The position numbers were made by a program, and so were the translations under genes. Of a stretch of 31,552 nt of DNA, positions 15,374 through 22,731 are shown one piece after another. The notes beneath the pieces were generated by a model that had not been told where the DNA came from, did no database searches, and saw nothing but the letters and a program-made list of their open reading frames with translations. Position 1 is the first letter of the stretch. Every line of letters starts with the position of its first letter. Origin of the DNA: JAVJRN01 sp040218415 (GTDB lineage Bacteria > Bacteroidota > Bacteroidia > Cytophagales > Cyclobacteriaceae); assembly GCA_040218415.1 (NCBI GenBank), contig JAVJRN010000045.1:1-31552 (forward strand), in the 5' to 3' direction.

Positions 15374-17332
15374 TTAATTGACCTTTAAAATCCAGACTTT
15401 AGACAAACCTGATAAGTTTTTTATTCTATTTCGTTGACGTTTCATAACGTCCATATTGTCTGATTGGAAAAGCACGACATAGTAGAATCCACGTTCGGAG
15501 ACATAGCCTACTCGCGTATCGTGAAAGCCTCTTTGAAAAAGCTTATCGCTGTATGCTTCGGCAAGATCAAAAGAATTGAAAGCACCACCTATGAGGTGAT
15601 TTCCTTGTGGTAATTCCAACATGTGATTTCCACGTTTAACTTCGAGGTGATCTTCAGCGTTGGCCAGTTGATCATGAGTTCTCGAATCAAGTTTTTCTTC
15701 CTCAGGCTGCTCTTCAGTAACAGCGATAGTTTCCTCGACAATGTCCTCTTGCGATGAAGGCATTTCTTCAACTTCCTCCAGTCGAGGTGATTGGTTAGTG
15801 TCAGATATTGCATCTTCCGCTTCTTCCTTGACCGCTACTTCTTCTTTCACGACTTCCTTCACCTCATCCGAAATCGCTATTTGTTCTTCGACTTCTTCCG
15901 CAGGAGTTATTTCAGGAGCGCTGATCACGATTTTAGCATTTTCAAGTGATAATTTTTCTGACGGATTATGGTCTATTTTGTCTGCCTCTTCTTCTGATAT
16001 CACTGGATCCCAAACTACCAACATCTCTGTTTCTCCATTGTCTAAAGTTCTAATCCATTTTACACCGATCTCTGTTTCCCCATTTGCTGCTGTTCTCTCC
16101 CTTGGCGCTTCATTAGGATTGGCTATTTCATAGGTTTCAGTGGTAACCCCAGGAGGTGGGGGAGGCAACCAACTAAAGACGACTTCTTTTTCACCATCCT
16201 CATTTATTCTATCGAATTTAACACCCAGTTCTTTTTCTCCATTTTCATTAATCCTTTCTACCAGATTGTCTTCCTTCTCATAATTCCAAGGTTCTGGCTT
16301 TCGCTCATCGTCACCTGCTACCTTATCTTCTCTATTTTCTTGGAGGGCTAGCAGGTTTCTTTGTCTTTCAAGTTCGGCTTCTGCAGCGCGTTCTGCCGCG
16401 GTTTTTCTATGGCTTTTAATGAACGAAGAAGCGTGATCAACATGCTTTTTTCTTGACCCCAAGTGGTAGCCTATATGTAGTTCATGCGATGGTCCTAATA
16501 ATCCAGAGATATTTGGATTTCCAGTTTCATAAGAATAACCGATACCTATTTTCTCTTTTATCTTGACGCCTAAAAGTCCAACTGCACCAGCATTTTGCCG
16601 ATAGGAACCCCCAACCCACAATACATGAAATACATGAAGAATGACAGTTGCTTCAAATTGGTCAGGCAATACGCTGTTATATCTATAAATGAGGTGAGGT
16701 TCAATGGCTATATCATCGTTGATATGTCCACGGTAATTCATCTTAAACAAAACATTGTCTGTAGGTTTGAATCTTGGGGAGACAAAGCTCTGATCAGTAA
16801 TTAAATTGGGTCTAAAAAGTTGAGGTAGAGAAAAACCTACGTTGAAATGACCAAAATGATAAGTAGCACCAAAATCGCCCACCATAAATGAACTGTTTTC
16901 TCTAAGATTAGCAAAAGCAGGATCATTGGGCGAGTCAAATTCGCCAAAATTTAGCGTTTGGTTGCCAGCACCCAAAGAAAGGCCAAATCTCAAAAAATGT
17001 TCTCTGTCTAAAGTAATGAGGTATCCACCGGATATTTTTCCAGAGCTTCTATTGAGAATACCTTCGGTTTCATTTTCCACAAGACCCCCAAAAGAGACAT
17101 TGCCTTTTAACGGCACATGGAAATTAGCATGCATATAACTTGGAGCGCCATCAATATTGCCCCATTGGTTTTTATACATAAAGAAGAGAACCGAATGACC
17201 TTCAACCCCCGCATAAGCCGGATTGTAGACATAGGGATTCATAAAAAACTGATTGTATACTTTGGGTATTTGCTGGGCATACAATGGCAAAGCCGAACAC
17301 AAGAGTATGCAAACCCTGATAAATAATTTCAT
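15374..17332 (-). CDS. PorP/SprF-family outer-membrane protein with Glu-rich linker and SPOR domain
   Basis: I chose the ATG at 17330-17332 because it directly precedes a clean signal peptide (MKLFIRVCILLCSALPLYAQ). Upstream in-frame starts at 17383 and 17416 would bury it. The product has about 652 residues. The first ~310 are a PorP/SprF barrel, with the typical opening FFMNPYVYNPAYAGVEG and many alternating strands. A charged region (KSHRKTAAERAAEAELERQ) follows, then four copies of a 14-residue motif, then a long Glu/Val-rich stretch. The last ~70 residues are a SPOR-like domain (GAFNSFDLAEAYSDKLFQRG, then YYVVLFQSDN). PorP/SprF proteins act with T9SS in export or attachment of specific surface proteins. 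SPOR domains bind denuded peptidoglycan, so this fusion could tie the barrel to the cell wall. The downstream adhesin genes are its likely clients. Confidence 0.9.
   Translation of the reverse strand: MKLFIRVCILLCSALPLYAQQIPKVYNQFFMNPYVYNPAYAGVEGHSVLFFMYKNQWGNIDGAPSYMHANFHVPLKGNVSFGGLVENETEGILNRSSGKISGGYLITLDREHFLRFGLSLGAGNQTLNFGEFDSPNDPAFANLRENSSFMVGDFGATYHFGHFNVGFSLPQLFRPNLITDQSFVSPRFKPTDNVLFKMNYRGHINDDIAIEPHLIYRYNSVLPDQFEATVILHVFHVLWVGGSYRQNAGAVGLLGVKIKEKIGIGYSYETGNPNISGLLGPSHELHIGYHLGSRKKHVDHASSFIKSHRKTAAERAAEAELERQRNLLALQENREDKVAGDDERKPEPWNYEKEDNLVERINENGEKELGVKFDRINEDGEKEVVFSWLPPPPPGVTTETYEIANPNEAPRERTAANGETEIGVKWIRTLDNGETEMLVVWDPVISEEEADKIDHNPSEKLSLENAKIVISAPEITPAEEVEEQIAISDEVKEVVKEEVAVKEEAEDAISDTNQSPRLEEVEEMPSSQEDIVEETIAVTEEQPEEEKLDSRTHDQLANAEDHLEVKRGNHMLELPQGNHLIGGAFNSFDLAEAYSDKLFQRGFHDTRVGYVSERGFYYVVLFQSDNMDVMKRQRNRIKNLSGLSKVWILKVN
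16000..16262 (-). repeat. Four copies of a 14-residue NGE-type motif in the PorP/SprF linker
   Basis: Reading the minus strand, the linker holds RINENGEKELGVKF, RINEDGEKEVVFSW, RTAANGETEIGVKW and RTLDNGETEMLVVW. The first two and the last two are each 3 residues or fewer apart. A Pro-rich spacer (LPPPPPGVTTE) separates the pairs. The copies differ at many bases, so the repeat is kept at protein level and is not a fresh DNA duplication. Each copy looks like a short beta-hairpin (strand, N/D-G turn, strand). I recognise no named family. Confidence 0.75.
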
Positions 17333-17473
17333 AGAAGATGATATTGGGTGATCGATATTAGATCTATCAATACGTAATTTCATAAATCTTCCATTAATAA
17401 GGAAACATATTAGCACTTACCATCATAAATCGAGAATAAGTAGGCATCAAAGGCCATTTAATAGAATTTTGAC

Positions 17474-17504
17474 TTGTTTAAGTATCGTTGAGGTATCTAT
17501 TTTG
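17474..17504 (+). promoter_or_regulatory. Possible Bacteroidota-type promoter for the PorT-like gene
   Basis: TTG at 17474-17476 is followed after 21 bases by TATTTTG at 17498-17504, a one-base-short version of the -7 element TAnnTTTG. It lies 33 bp upstream of the ATG at 17537, in the 204-bp divergent region between the minus-strand PorP operon and this gene. The match is imperfect. I found no convincing match for the opposite direction. Confidence 0.35.
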
Positions 17505-17536
17505 TATTTTTACGGCGTAATCTTCATTTGCACTCA

Positions 17537-18379
17537 ATGAAATATTTCCTATTTGTTCTTCTTTTTGTTATAAATTTTACTTTAAAAGCACAATATTGGT
17601 TCGGTCCAAAGGTGGGTTTTCATAGAGCTTCTTTTGAGTACGATGAGGCTACTTACAAAACAGATTCGTTTAATGTAAATTCCTCTTTTGGTTTTCAGGC
17701 AGGTGGTGTATTTATATATGAAGCGACTAAAATGTATTCCGTTCAGACTGAAATTACTTACAAAAGAGTGACAAAAAGTATGACGAGTCGGCTTCCGTCT
17801 CCTGTAATTACCAACAATACTTTTAACTACTTGTCTGTGCCATTCTTGCTGAGAGTGAGCCTAGGAAGGGAACCAGTACATTACTATGTAGGAGGAGGAC
17901 CTGAAATCAATATATGGCTAGGAGGTAAGGGAGATATAAAACTTGATGAATTTGCCGAAGGACCTGTCGGGGTACTTGATGAAGAAGATAATTTATATAA
18001 ACGAAATTATGATTTTGTATTTCGCCAGTCCAAAAGCAATGATGATCAATGGGCAATCACTAGTGCCAACCGAGTGCAATATACATTAACAGCCGTTGCA
18101 GGTGTGTACTTAGATCTACGAACGAAGGGTCGTCTTTTGTTCGAGGGAAAATATATGTGGGGGCATTCAAATTTTGGGTTTAATGATAATCCAGATTTTA
18201 CATGGGATTCTTACTATGAGAATTTTGAAAATCGCATAAACATGGCAAGCATGTCTGTGACGTATCTATTTCAATATGATGCAAAAGAGGCGAAGAAAGG
18301 AATGAGTACTATTCCAGCCAGCAATAGAAAAGAAATTAAAGTCGAAAAAAAGGACAAAAAGGAAAAAAAGAAAGGCTAA
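17537..18379 (+). CDS. PorT-like outer-membrane beta-barrel protein with Lys-rich C-terminal tail
   Basis: The ATG at 17537 is preferred over a TTG at 17528 because it begins the signal peptide directly (MKYFLFVLLFVINFTLKAQ). The product has about 280 residues. After cleavage it shows alternating hydrophobic/polar strands of the PorT/OMP beta-barrel type, beginning YWFGPKVGFHRASF, with strands such as FGFQAGGVFIYE, YLSVPFLLRVSL and YYVGGGPEINIWL. The last predicted strand (INMASMSVTYLFQY) is followed by an unusual tail of about 35 residues ending in KVEKKDKKEKKKG. A tail after the final strand of an outer-membrane barrel would normally face the periplasm, where Lys could contact peptidoglycan or an acidic partner. 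The neighbouring PorP fusion has a Glu-rich linker. That pairing is speculation. It is divergent from the PorP operon and 6 bp from the next gene. Specific function is unknown. Confidence 0.82.
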   Translation: MKYFLFVLLFVINFTLKAQYWFGPKVGFHRASFEYDEATYKTDSFNVNSSFGFQAGGVFIYEATKMYSVQTEITYKRVTKSMTSRLPSPVITNNTFNYLSVPFLLRVSLGREPVHYYVGGGPEINIWLGGKGDIKLDEFAEGPVGVLDEEDNLYKRNYDFVFRQSKSNDDQWAITSANRVQYTLTAVAGVYLDLRTKGRLLFEGKYMWGHSNFGFNDNPDFTWDSYYENFENRINMASMSVTYLFQYDAKEAKKGMSTIPASNRKEIKVEKKDKKEKKKG

Positions 18380-18385
18380 TCTTTA

Positions 18386-19288
18386 ATGATAAAAATTGCA
18401 TGGTCGGAGAGATACGCGCATCCGCTTCCCAGTAATCATCGATTTCCCATGGAAAAGTACAATTTATTGAAACAGCAATTGTGTTTTGAGGGAATCGTCG
18501 ACGAAAACCATTTTTTCACTCCCCCAATTTTTGGGATTGAGCCTATCCTCAAGGTTCATCATCCCGCTTATGTTGATAAGTTGTTAAATCTTGGCTTATC
18601 TTATAAAGAGGCTCGCGCCACAGGTTTTCCTCAGTCGGCACAATTAATTAATCGTGAATTCGAAATAGCCAATGGTACCCTTCAATGCGCATTATTTGCA
18701 CTAAAATACGGTTTTGCTTTCAACATTGCTGGTGGTACACACCATGCTTATACTGATCGTGGTGAGGGTTTTTGTTTGCTCAATGACCAAGCTATCGCCG
18801 CACAGTATTTAATTGATCATGGTTTAGCCAATAAAGTTTTAATCATCGATCTTGATGTGCATCAAGGTAACGGCACTGCCGAGATATTTACCAACTCTTT
18901 AGACATCATAACAGTCAGTGTTCATGGAAAAAATAACTATCCATTGAGAAAGGAGATTTCACATTACGATTTGCCATTGGAGGATCACTGTGAGGATGAG
19001 GAGTATTTAGCACAACTCAAAAAGCTTTTGCTACAAATATCACAAGAACATGTATTTGATTTTGCTTTCTATCAGGCTGGCGTTGACGTTCTAAAATCAG
19101 ACAAACTAGGCAGGTTAGGCTTATCTGTCGGTGGCTGCAAAACCAGAGATCAAGTAATTTTCGAGTTTTGTAAGCACTATGAGTTGCCTTCAGTTACTTG
19201 TATGGGTGGGGGTTATTCACCCGAGATTAATCAAATTATCAAAGCACACAAAAACACCTTTGAAACGGCCATTAATACCTTTTTATAA
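18386..19288 (+). CDS. Histone-deacetylase-family (arginase/deacetylase fold) hydrolase
   Basis: The 300-residue product covers the whole family fold and has no signal peptide, so it is cytoplasmic. Recognisable active-site elements are the HH pair in GGTHHA (119-120), the zinc ligands Asp157 and His159 in DLDVHQGNGT, a third ligand Asp239 in AGVDVLKSDKLGRLGLS, and the Tyr of MGGGY (277) that stabilises the transition state in HDACs. All key residues are present, so an active zinc amidohydrolase is likely. Bacterial members remove acetyl or other acyl groups from lysines, acetylated polyamines or related compounds; the substrate here cannot be told. It starts 6 bp after the PorT-like gene, so the two are probably co-transcribed. 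The functional link is not obvious. A 118-bp AT-rich gap follows, without a terminator I can defend. Confidence 0.93.
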   Translation: MIKIAWSERYAHPLPSNHRFPMEKYNLLKQQLCFEGIVDENHFFTPPIFGIEPILKVHHPAYVDKLLNLGLSYKEARATGFPQSAQLINREFEIANGTLQCALFALKYGFAFNIAGGTHHAYTDRGEGFCLLNDQAIAAQYLIDHGLANKVLIIDLDVHQGNGTAEIFTNSLDIITVSVHGKNNYPLRKEISHYDLPLEDHCEDEEYLAQLKKLLLQISQEHVFDFAFYQAGVDVLKSDKLGRLGLSVGGCKTRDQVIFEFCKHYELPSVTCMGGGYSPEINQIIKAHKNTFETAINTFL

Positions 19289-19406
19289 ATTCAATTTCAA
19301 CCAAAAATCACTAAACAATATCAATACCACCCATCAAAAAAATCAGATTTTAATTAATAGTATCAACTATATCATTATTTTTATAAATTATTAAATAAAA
19401 TCCAGC

Positions 19407-22400
19407 GTGCTTAAATCATTTCTTGCCTTCCTTGGAGGAGAGCCTGGAGAGGAAAAACCAATGCTACTTTTGTTAGGGATGGGCTTCTTCATGGGTGTTT
19501 TTGTTTCGACTTATCAAATAGGTTCAGAATCACTTTTTCTAAATGAACTTGGAGAAAGTCACCTCGATATAGCATTTTTTACTGCTGGTGGTTTAGGTAT
19601 TATATCCACTTTATTGTTCGTTTTTCTTCAAAAAAGAATCAACTTTTCTACGTTGATTACTTCCAATATGTTTCTTATTTTTCTTTTTATGGGAGGAATG
19701 AGGGCTGCCTTTACACTCACAGGTTACGAAGATCAACCAGATGAAGTATTTAAAATATTGCCTTTCATTATGTTCGTGATGATGGGGCCAATTACTGCAA
19801 TCACTCTTTTAGGTTTTTGGGGACTCTTTGGTCGAATGTTTGACTTGAGAGCGTCCAAAAGAATAATTGGAGGAATTGATACCGGGGCACTTACCTCAAC
19901 GATTATTGCCTTCTTTTCTATTCCGTTTATTGTTCGACTTCCATTTATTAATGAAACTTATGATCTCCTCTTTGTTTCGGCCATTGCCTCTTTTGGCGTT
20001 TTAATTTTTACAATTTGGATTGTAGTTTCCTTCAATGTAGACAAAGCGACAAAGAGCAATAGAACGGAGACTTTAGTTAAGGAAGTAAGCTTTTGGGATC
20101 TTATTAAAGACCCTTATTTGAGGTTAATGACCTTTTTTCTAATGTTCTCGATGGGAGCAAGTGTATTTGTTGACTATACGTTTTATTCTGCAACAGAAAT
20201 CATGTATCCTGACGAACAAGAGTTGACGAACTTCTTGTCTTTTTTCAGCGGAACAGTCATGTTGATGAGTTTTGTCATCCAGTCCTTTATAAATGATATT
20301 ATTATTGGCCGGTTTGGATTGAAAGTAGCTTTAATGACTATGCCAATCATTCTTATACTATTTACAATAGGGGGAATTATTTCAGGTCATTTTTTCGGAT
20401 ATGAAGAGAAGACAGATGTGTTTATTTTATTTTTCATGTTTACGGTTACTGCTAAAGCATTTACTGCCTCGCTTAAGGATGCTTTGGAAAGTCCGGCTTA
20501 TAAATTATTCTTTCTACCAATCGATATTAAGATTCGATTTGATATTCAAACCAGGATTGAAGGGGTTGCGAGTGAGTTAGCGACGTTAATTGCAGGGGCT
20601 GTTCAAATAGGACTAGGCTTATTGGCTTATTTTAAATTGATTCATTTTTCTTACTTTATTCTTGGACTCGCTGCAATGGTTGTTTGGCTCGCAGGTAAGC
20701 TTTTTAACCAGTATAAAGTATACTTAAAACAGACTCTCGAAATACAGAAACAAGGGCTGAAAGGTAACGGTAAAAAGAACGAAGAAAACACCTTGAATAT
20801 TCTCAAGCGTGAGACCAGATCAAAAGATACAACTGAGGTAATCAACGGATTGAGACTCTTGGAAAGCATTGATCCTATTCAATTTGAAAATCTACTACTT
20901 GATCTAATTGGACATAAGCGGCCAGTAATTCGAACTTATGCTTACAACAAATTAAAGGAATACCTTTCGTTTCAAGCCTTAGACATTATTTTAAAAGAGT
21001 TTGAAACAGAGGGTGATGAGCAGACCGTCGAGGCAGCTAAGCAATGTATTGACGAGTTGCAAAAAGCAGCTGATTTTCACTTAAATGATATCAGCCTACG
21101 GGAATTAATAAGATCGACGGACTCTAAAGACAGGATAAAAGGGGCGAAACTATTGGCTAAGTCAACGGAGGATAAATATCTACCGTACGTCTTAGAGCTT
21201 TTGAGAGATATCAATACCGAAGTTCGCGCAGCTGCAATGATTACAAGTGGTAAGCTGAAAAGACCTGAATTATTGTCCTTGTTGGTAGAGAATATGCATC
21301 ATCCTACCTATGCGAATATCGCTATGTCGGCTTTAGGGAATGTGGGCGAAAACGTATTTCATATTATCGATACGTCCTTCTATAAAACTGGCCAGTACAA
21401 AGAGACAATGGTTAGAATTGTTCAATTGATGGGAAGAATTGGAGGTAGAAGTGCGACAGATTTACTCTGGAAAAAGATTGATTATCCAGACAAGGCGATT
21501 GTTTCTCAAATACTTTTGTCCTTTTCCTATATTGGTTTGCAGGCAGGAGATTTTCAGTCGGCTCGTATCAAAATAATTATTGAGTCTGAGATTGGAGACA
21601 TAGCTTGGAACTTAAAGGCTGTTCAGGATATTCCGCAAAACGGACAAGAATTGGATGATTTGATCATTGAAGCTTTTAGAGAAGAAGATCGTCAGAATTA
21701 TGACAATATATTCATGCTACTCAGTATGATTTATGATCCGCAAAATGTGCTTTTAGTAAAAGAAAACATACAAGACGGCACCACCGATAGCATCACTTTC
21801 GCTGTGGAAATGTTAGATATTTTCGTGGAAGAAGAGTTGAAGCCTAAGGTAATTCCTATTATGGATGAGTTAAAGGCTGATGAGAGGTTGGCTCGTTTGA
21901 ACAATCATTATCCACCAGAAGATTTTGAATCCTACAATGATTTACTACTTCAAATCATCAACAGGGATTACAATAGAATCAATAGATATACCAAAGCGCT
22001 GGCTATTTACCGTGTTGCATTTCTAGAGGATACAACTGTAACAGATGATTTAATTGCCAACTTATTTAATCCTGACCCATTGTTGTTGCAAACATCGGCA
22101 TGGGCAATATATAAGCTAGATCAGCAGGCTTATCAAATGCACACACAGAGATTAAAACCCTCTACAAAAAAGGAATTAGACAAGGCCATAGTGCCTCCTG
22201 TTTTTAGAAGTAAGGATGAAGATTATCATCAGAAGAAGTTGATGATAGAGCGGGTATTATTTCTGAAAAAAGTGAAGGGAATTGAAAGAATCCCTGGCGA
22301 ACTGATTACTTATCTGGCTGAAGCTTTAGAAGAAATAAGGATACCTGAGGGGACAACAATAATACAGGAAGGTGAGAGCGGTAATAAACCCATTTATTTT

Positions 22401-22676
22401 ATTTGGGAGGGAGCTATTGATTTGTATACTGGTAATGAGAAATCCAATGAACTATCCAGATTGGATATGTTCGGTTTCGAGTGTTTATTGAATTCTGAAA
22501 AATTTAATTACACTGCACTTTCAAGAGGCCAATGCACCTTATTTACGCTTAAAAAATCTAATCTATTGGATTTACTGTCAAGACATATAGATATCATGGA
22601 AGTTTTTGTAGACATACATAACGGTAATTTTGAGCCAGATGAAATCGAAATTTCTGATATTTTGTTGGACGCATGA
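19407..22676 (+). CDS. Nucleotide-transporter-like membrane protein with HEAT repeats and cNMP-binding-like domain
   Basis: The start is GTG at 19407 (LKSFLAFLGGEPGEEKPM follows); the first in-frame ATG is 18 codons later and would cut into the conserved N-terminus. The product has 1089 residues. Residues 1 to about 440 hold roughly ten to twelve membrane segments and resemble the ATP/ADP (NTT/Npt) branch of the major facilitator fold. Residues about 465-800 are helical pairs of HEAT type (DINTEVRAAAMITSGKL, HPTYANIAMSALGNVG). Residues about 965-1070 resemble a cyclic-nucleotide-binding beta-roll (IPEGTTIIQEGESGN, then MFGFECLL). The phosphate-binding cassette lacks the usual conserved Glu and Arg, so cAMP binding is doubtful. 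The domain order suggests a membrane transporter or sensor regulated by, or scaffolding, cytoplasmic partners. It is 55 bp upstream of the TIR-like gene on the same strand. Transport of nucleotides is by analogy only. Confidence 0.78.
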   Translation: MLKSFLAFLGGEPGEEKPMLLLLGMGFFMGVFVSTYQIGSESLFLNELGESHLDIAFFTAGGLGIISTLLFVFLQKRINFSTLITSNMFLIFLFMGGMRAAFTLTGYEDQPDEVFKILPFIMFVMMGPITAITLLGFWGLFGRMFDLRASKRIIGGIDTGALTSTIIAFFSIPFIVRLPFINETYDLLFVSAIASFGVLIFTIWIVVSFNVDKATKSNRTETLVKEVSFWDLIKDPYLRLMTFFLMFSMGASVFVDYTFYSATEIMYPDEQELTNFLSFFSGTVMLMSFVIQSFINDIIIGRFGLKVALMTMPIILILFTIGGIISGHFFGYEEKTDVFILFFMFTVTAKAFTASLKDALESPAYKLFFLPIDIKIRFDIQTRIEGVASELATLIAGAVQIGLGLLAYFKLIHFSYFILGLAAMVVWLAGKLFNQYKVYLKQTLEIQKQGLKGNGKKNEENTLNILKRETRSKDTTEVINGLRLLESIDPIQFENLLLDLIGHKRPVIRTYAYNKLKEYLSFQALDIILKEFETEGDEQTVEAAKQCIDELQKAADFHLNDISLRELIRSTDSKDRIKGAKLLAKSTEDKYLPYVLELLRDINTEVRAAAMITSGKLKRPELLSLLVENMHHPTYANIAMSALGNVGENVFHIIDTSFYKTGQYKETMVRIVQLMGRIGGRSATDLLWKKIDYPDKAIVSQILLSFSYIGLQAGDFQSARIKIIIESEIGDIAWNLKAVQDIPQNGQELDDLIIEAFREEDRQNYDNIFMLLSMIYDPQNVLLVKENIQDGTTDSITFAVEMLDIFVEEELKPKVIPIMDELKADERLARLNNHYPPEDFESYNDLLLQIINRDYNRINRYTKALAIYRVAFLEDTTVTDDLIANLFNPDPLLLQTSAWAIYKLDQQAYQMHTQRLKPSTKKELDKAIVPPVFRSKDEDYHQKKLMIERVLFLKKVKGIERIPGELITYLAEALEEIRIPEGTTIIQEGESGNKPIYFIWEGAIDLYTGNEKSNELSRLDMFGFECLLNSEKFNYTALSRGQCTLFTLKKSNLLDLLSRHIDIMEVFVDIHNGNFEPDEIEISDILLDA

Positions 22677-22704
22677 TTGTTAGTAGATTGATGAACCTAT
22701 TTTG
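22677..22704 (+). promoter_or_regulatory. Possible internal promoter ahead of the TIR-like gene
   Basis: TTG at 22677-22679 is followed after 18 bases by TATTTTG at 22698-22704, the same variant -7 element as ahead of the PorT-like gene. It sits just after the stop codon of the transporter-like gene and 27 bp before the ATG at 22732. It could give the TIR/STAND/barrel/lipoprotein genes their own transcript. The match to TAnnTTTG is imperfect and such AT-rich matches arise by chance. Confidence 0.3.
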
Positions 22705-22731
22705 CCAACCTTATTGCCTAATTAATAAATA

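Noticed and set aside
15741..16133. Plus-strand open frame of 130 codons, Ser/Thr-rich
   Set aside because: It is the complement of the Glu-rich linker codons of the PorP/SprF fusion; the Ser-rich composition is a direct by-product of GAA/GAG on the other strand.
17333..17416. Upstream extension of the PorP/SprF gene to an ATG at 17416
   Set aside because: It would add 28 residues before a signal peptide that begins exactly at the ATG at 17332.
17528..17536. TTG start three codons before the PorT-like ATG
   Set aside because: The ATG at 17537 starts the signal peptide directly, and TTG starts are rare.
19289..19406. Possible terminator or RNA gene in the AT-rich 118-bp gap
   Set aside because: No stable GC stem followed by a T-run was seen; the gap is simply AT-rich.
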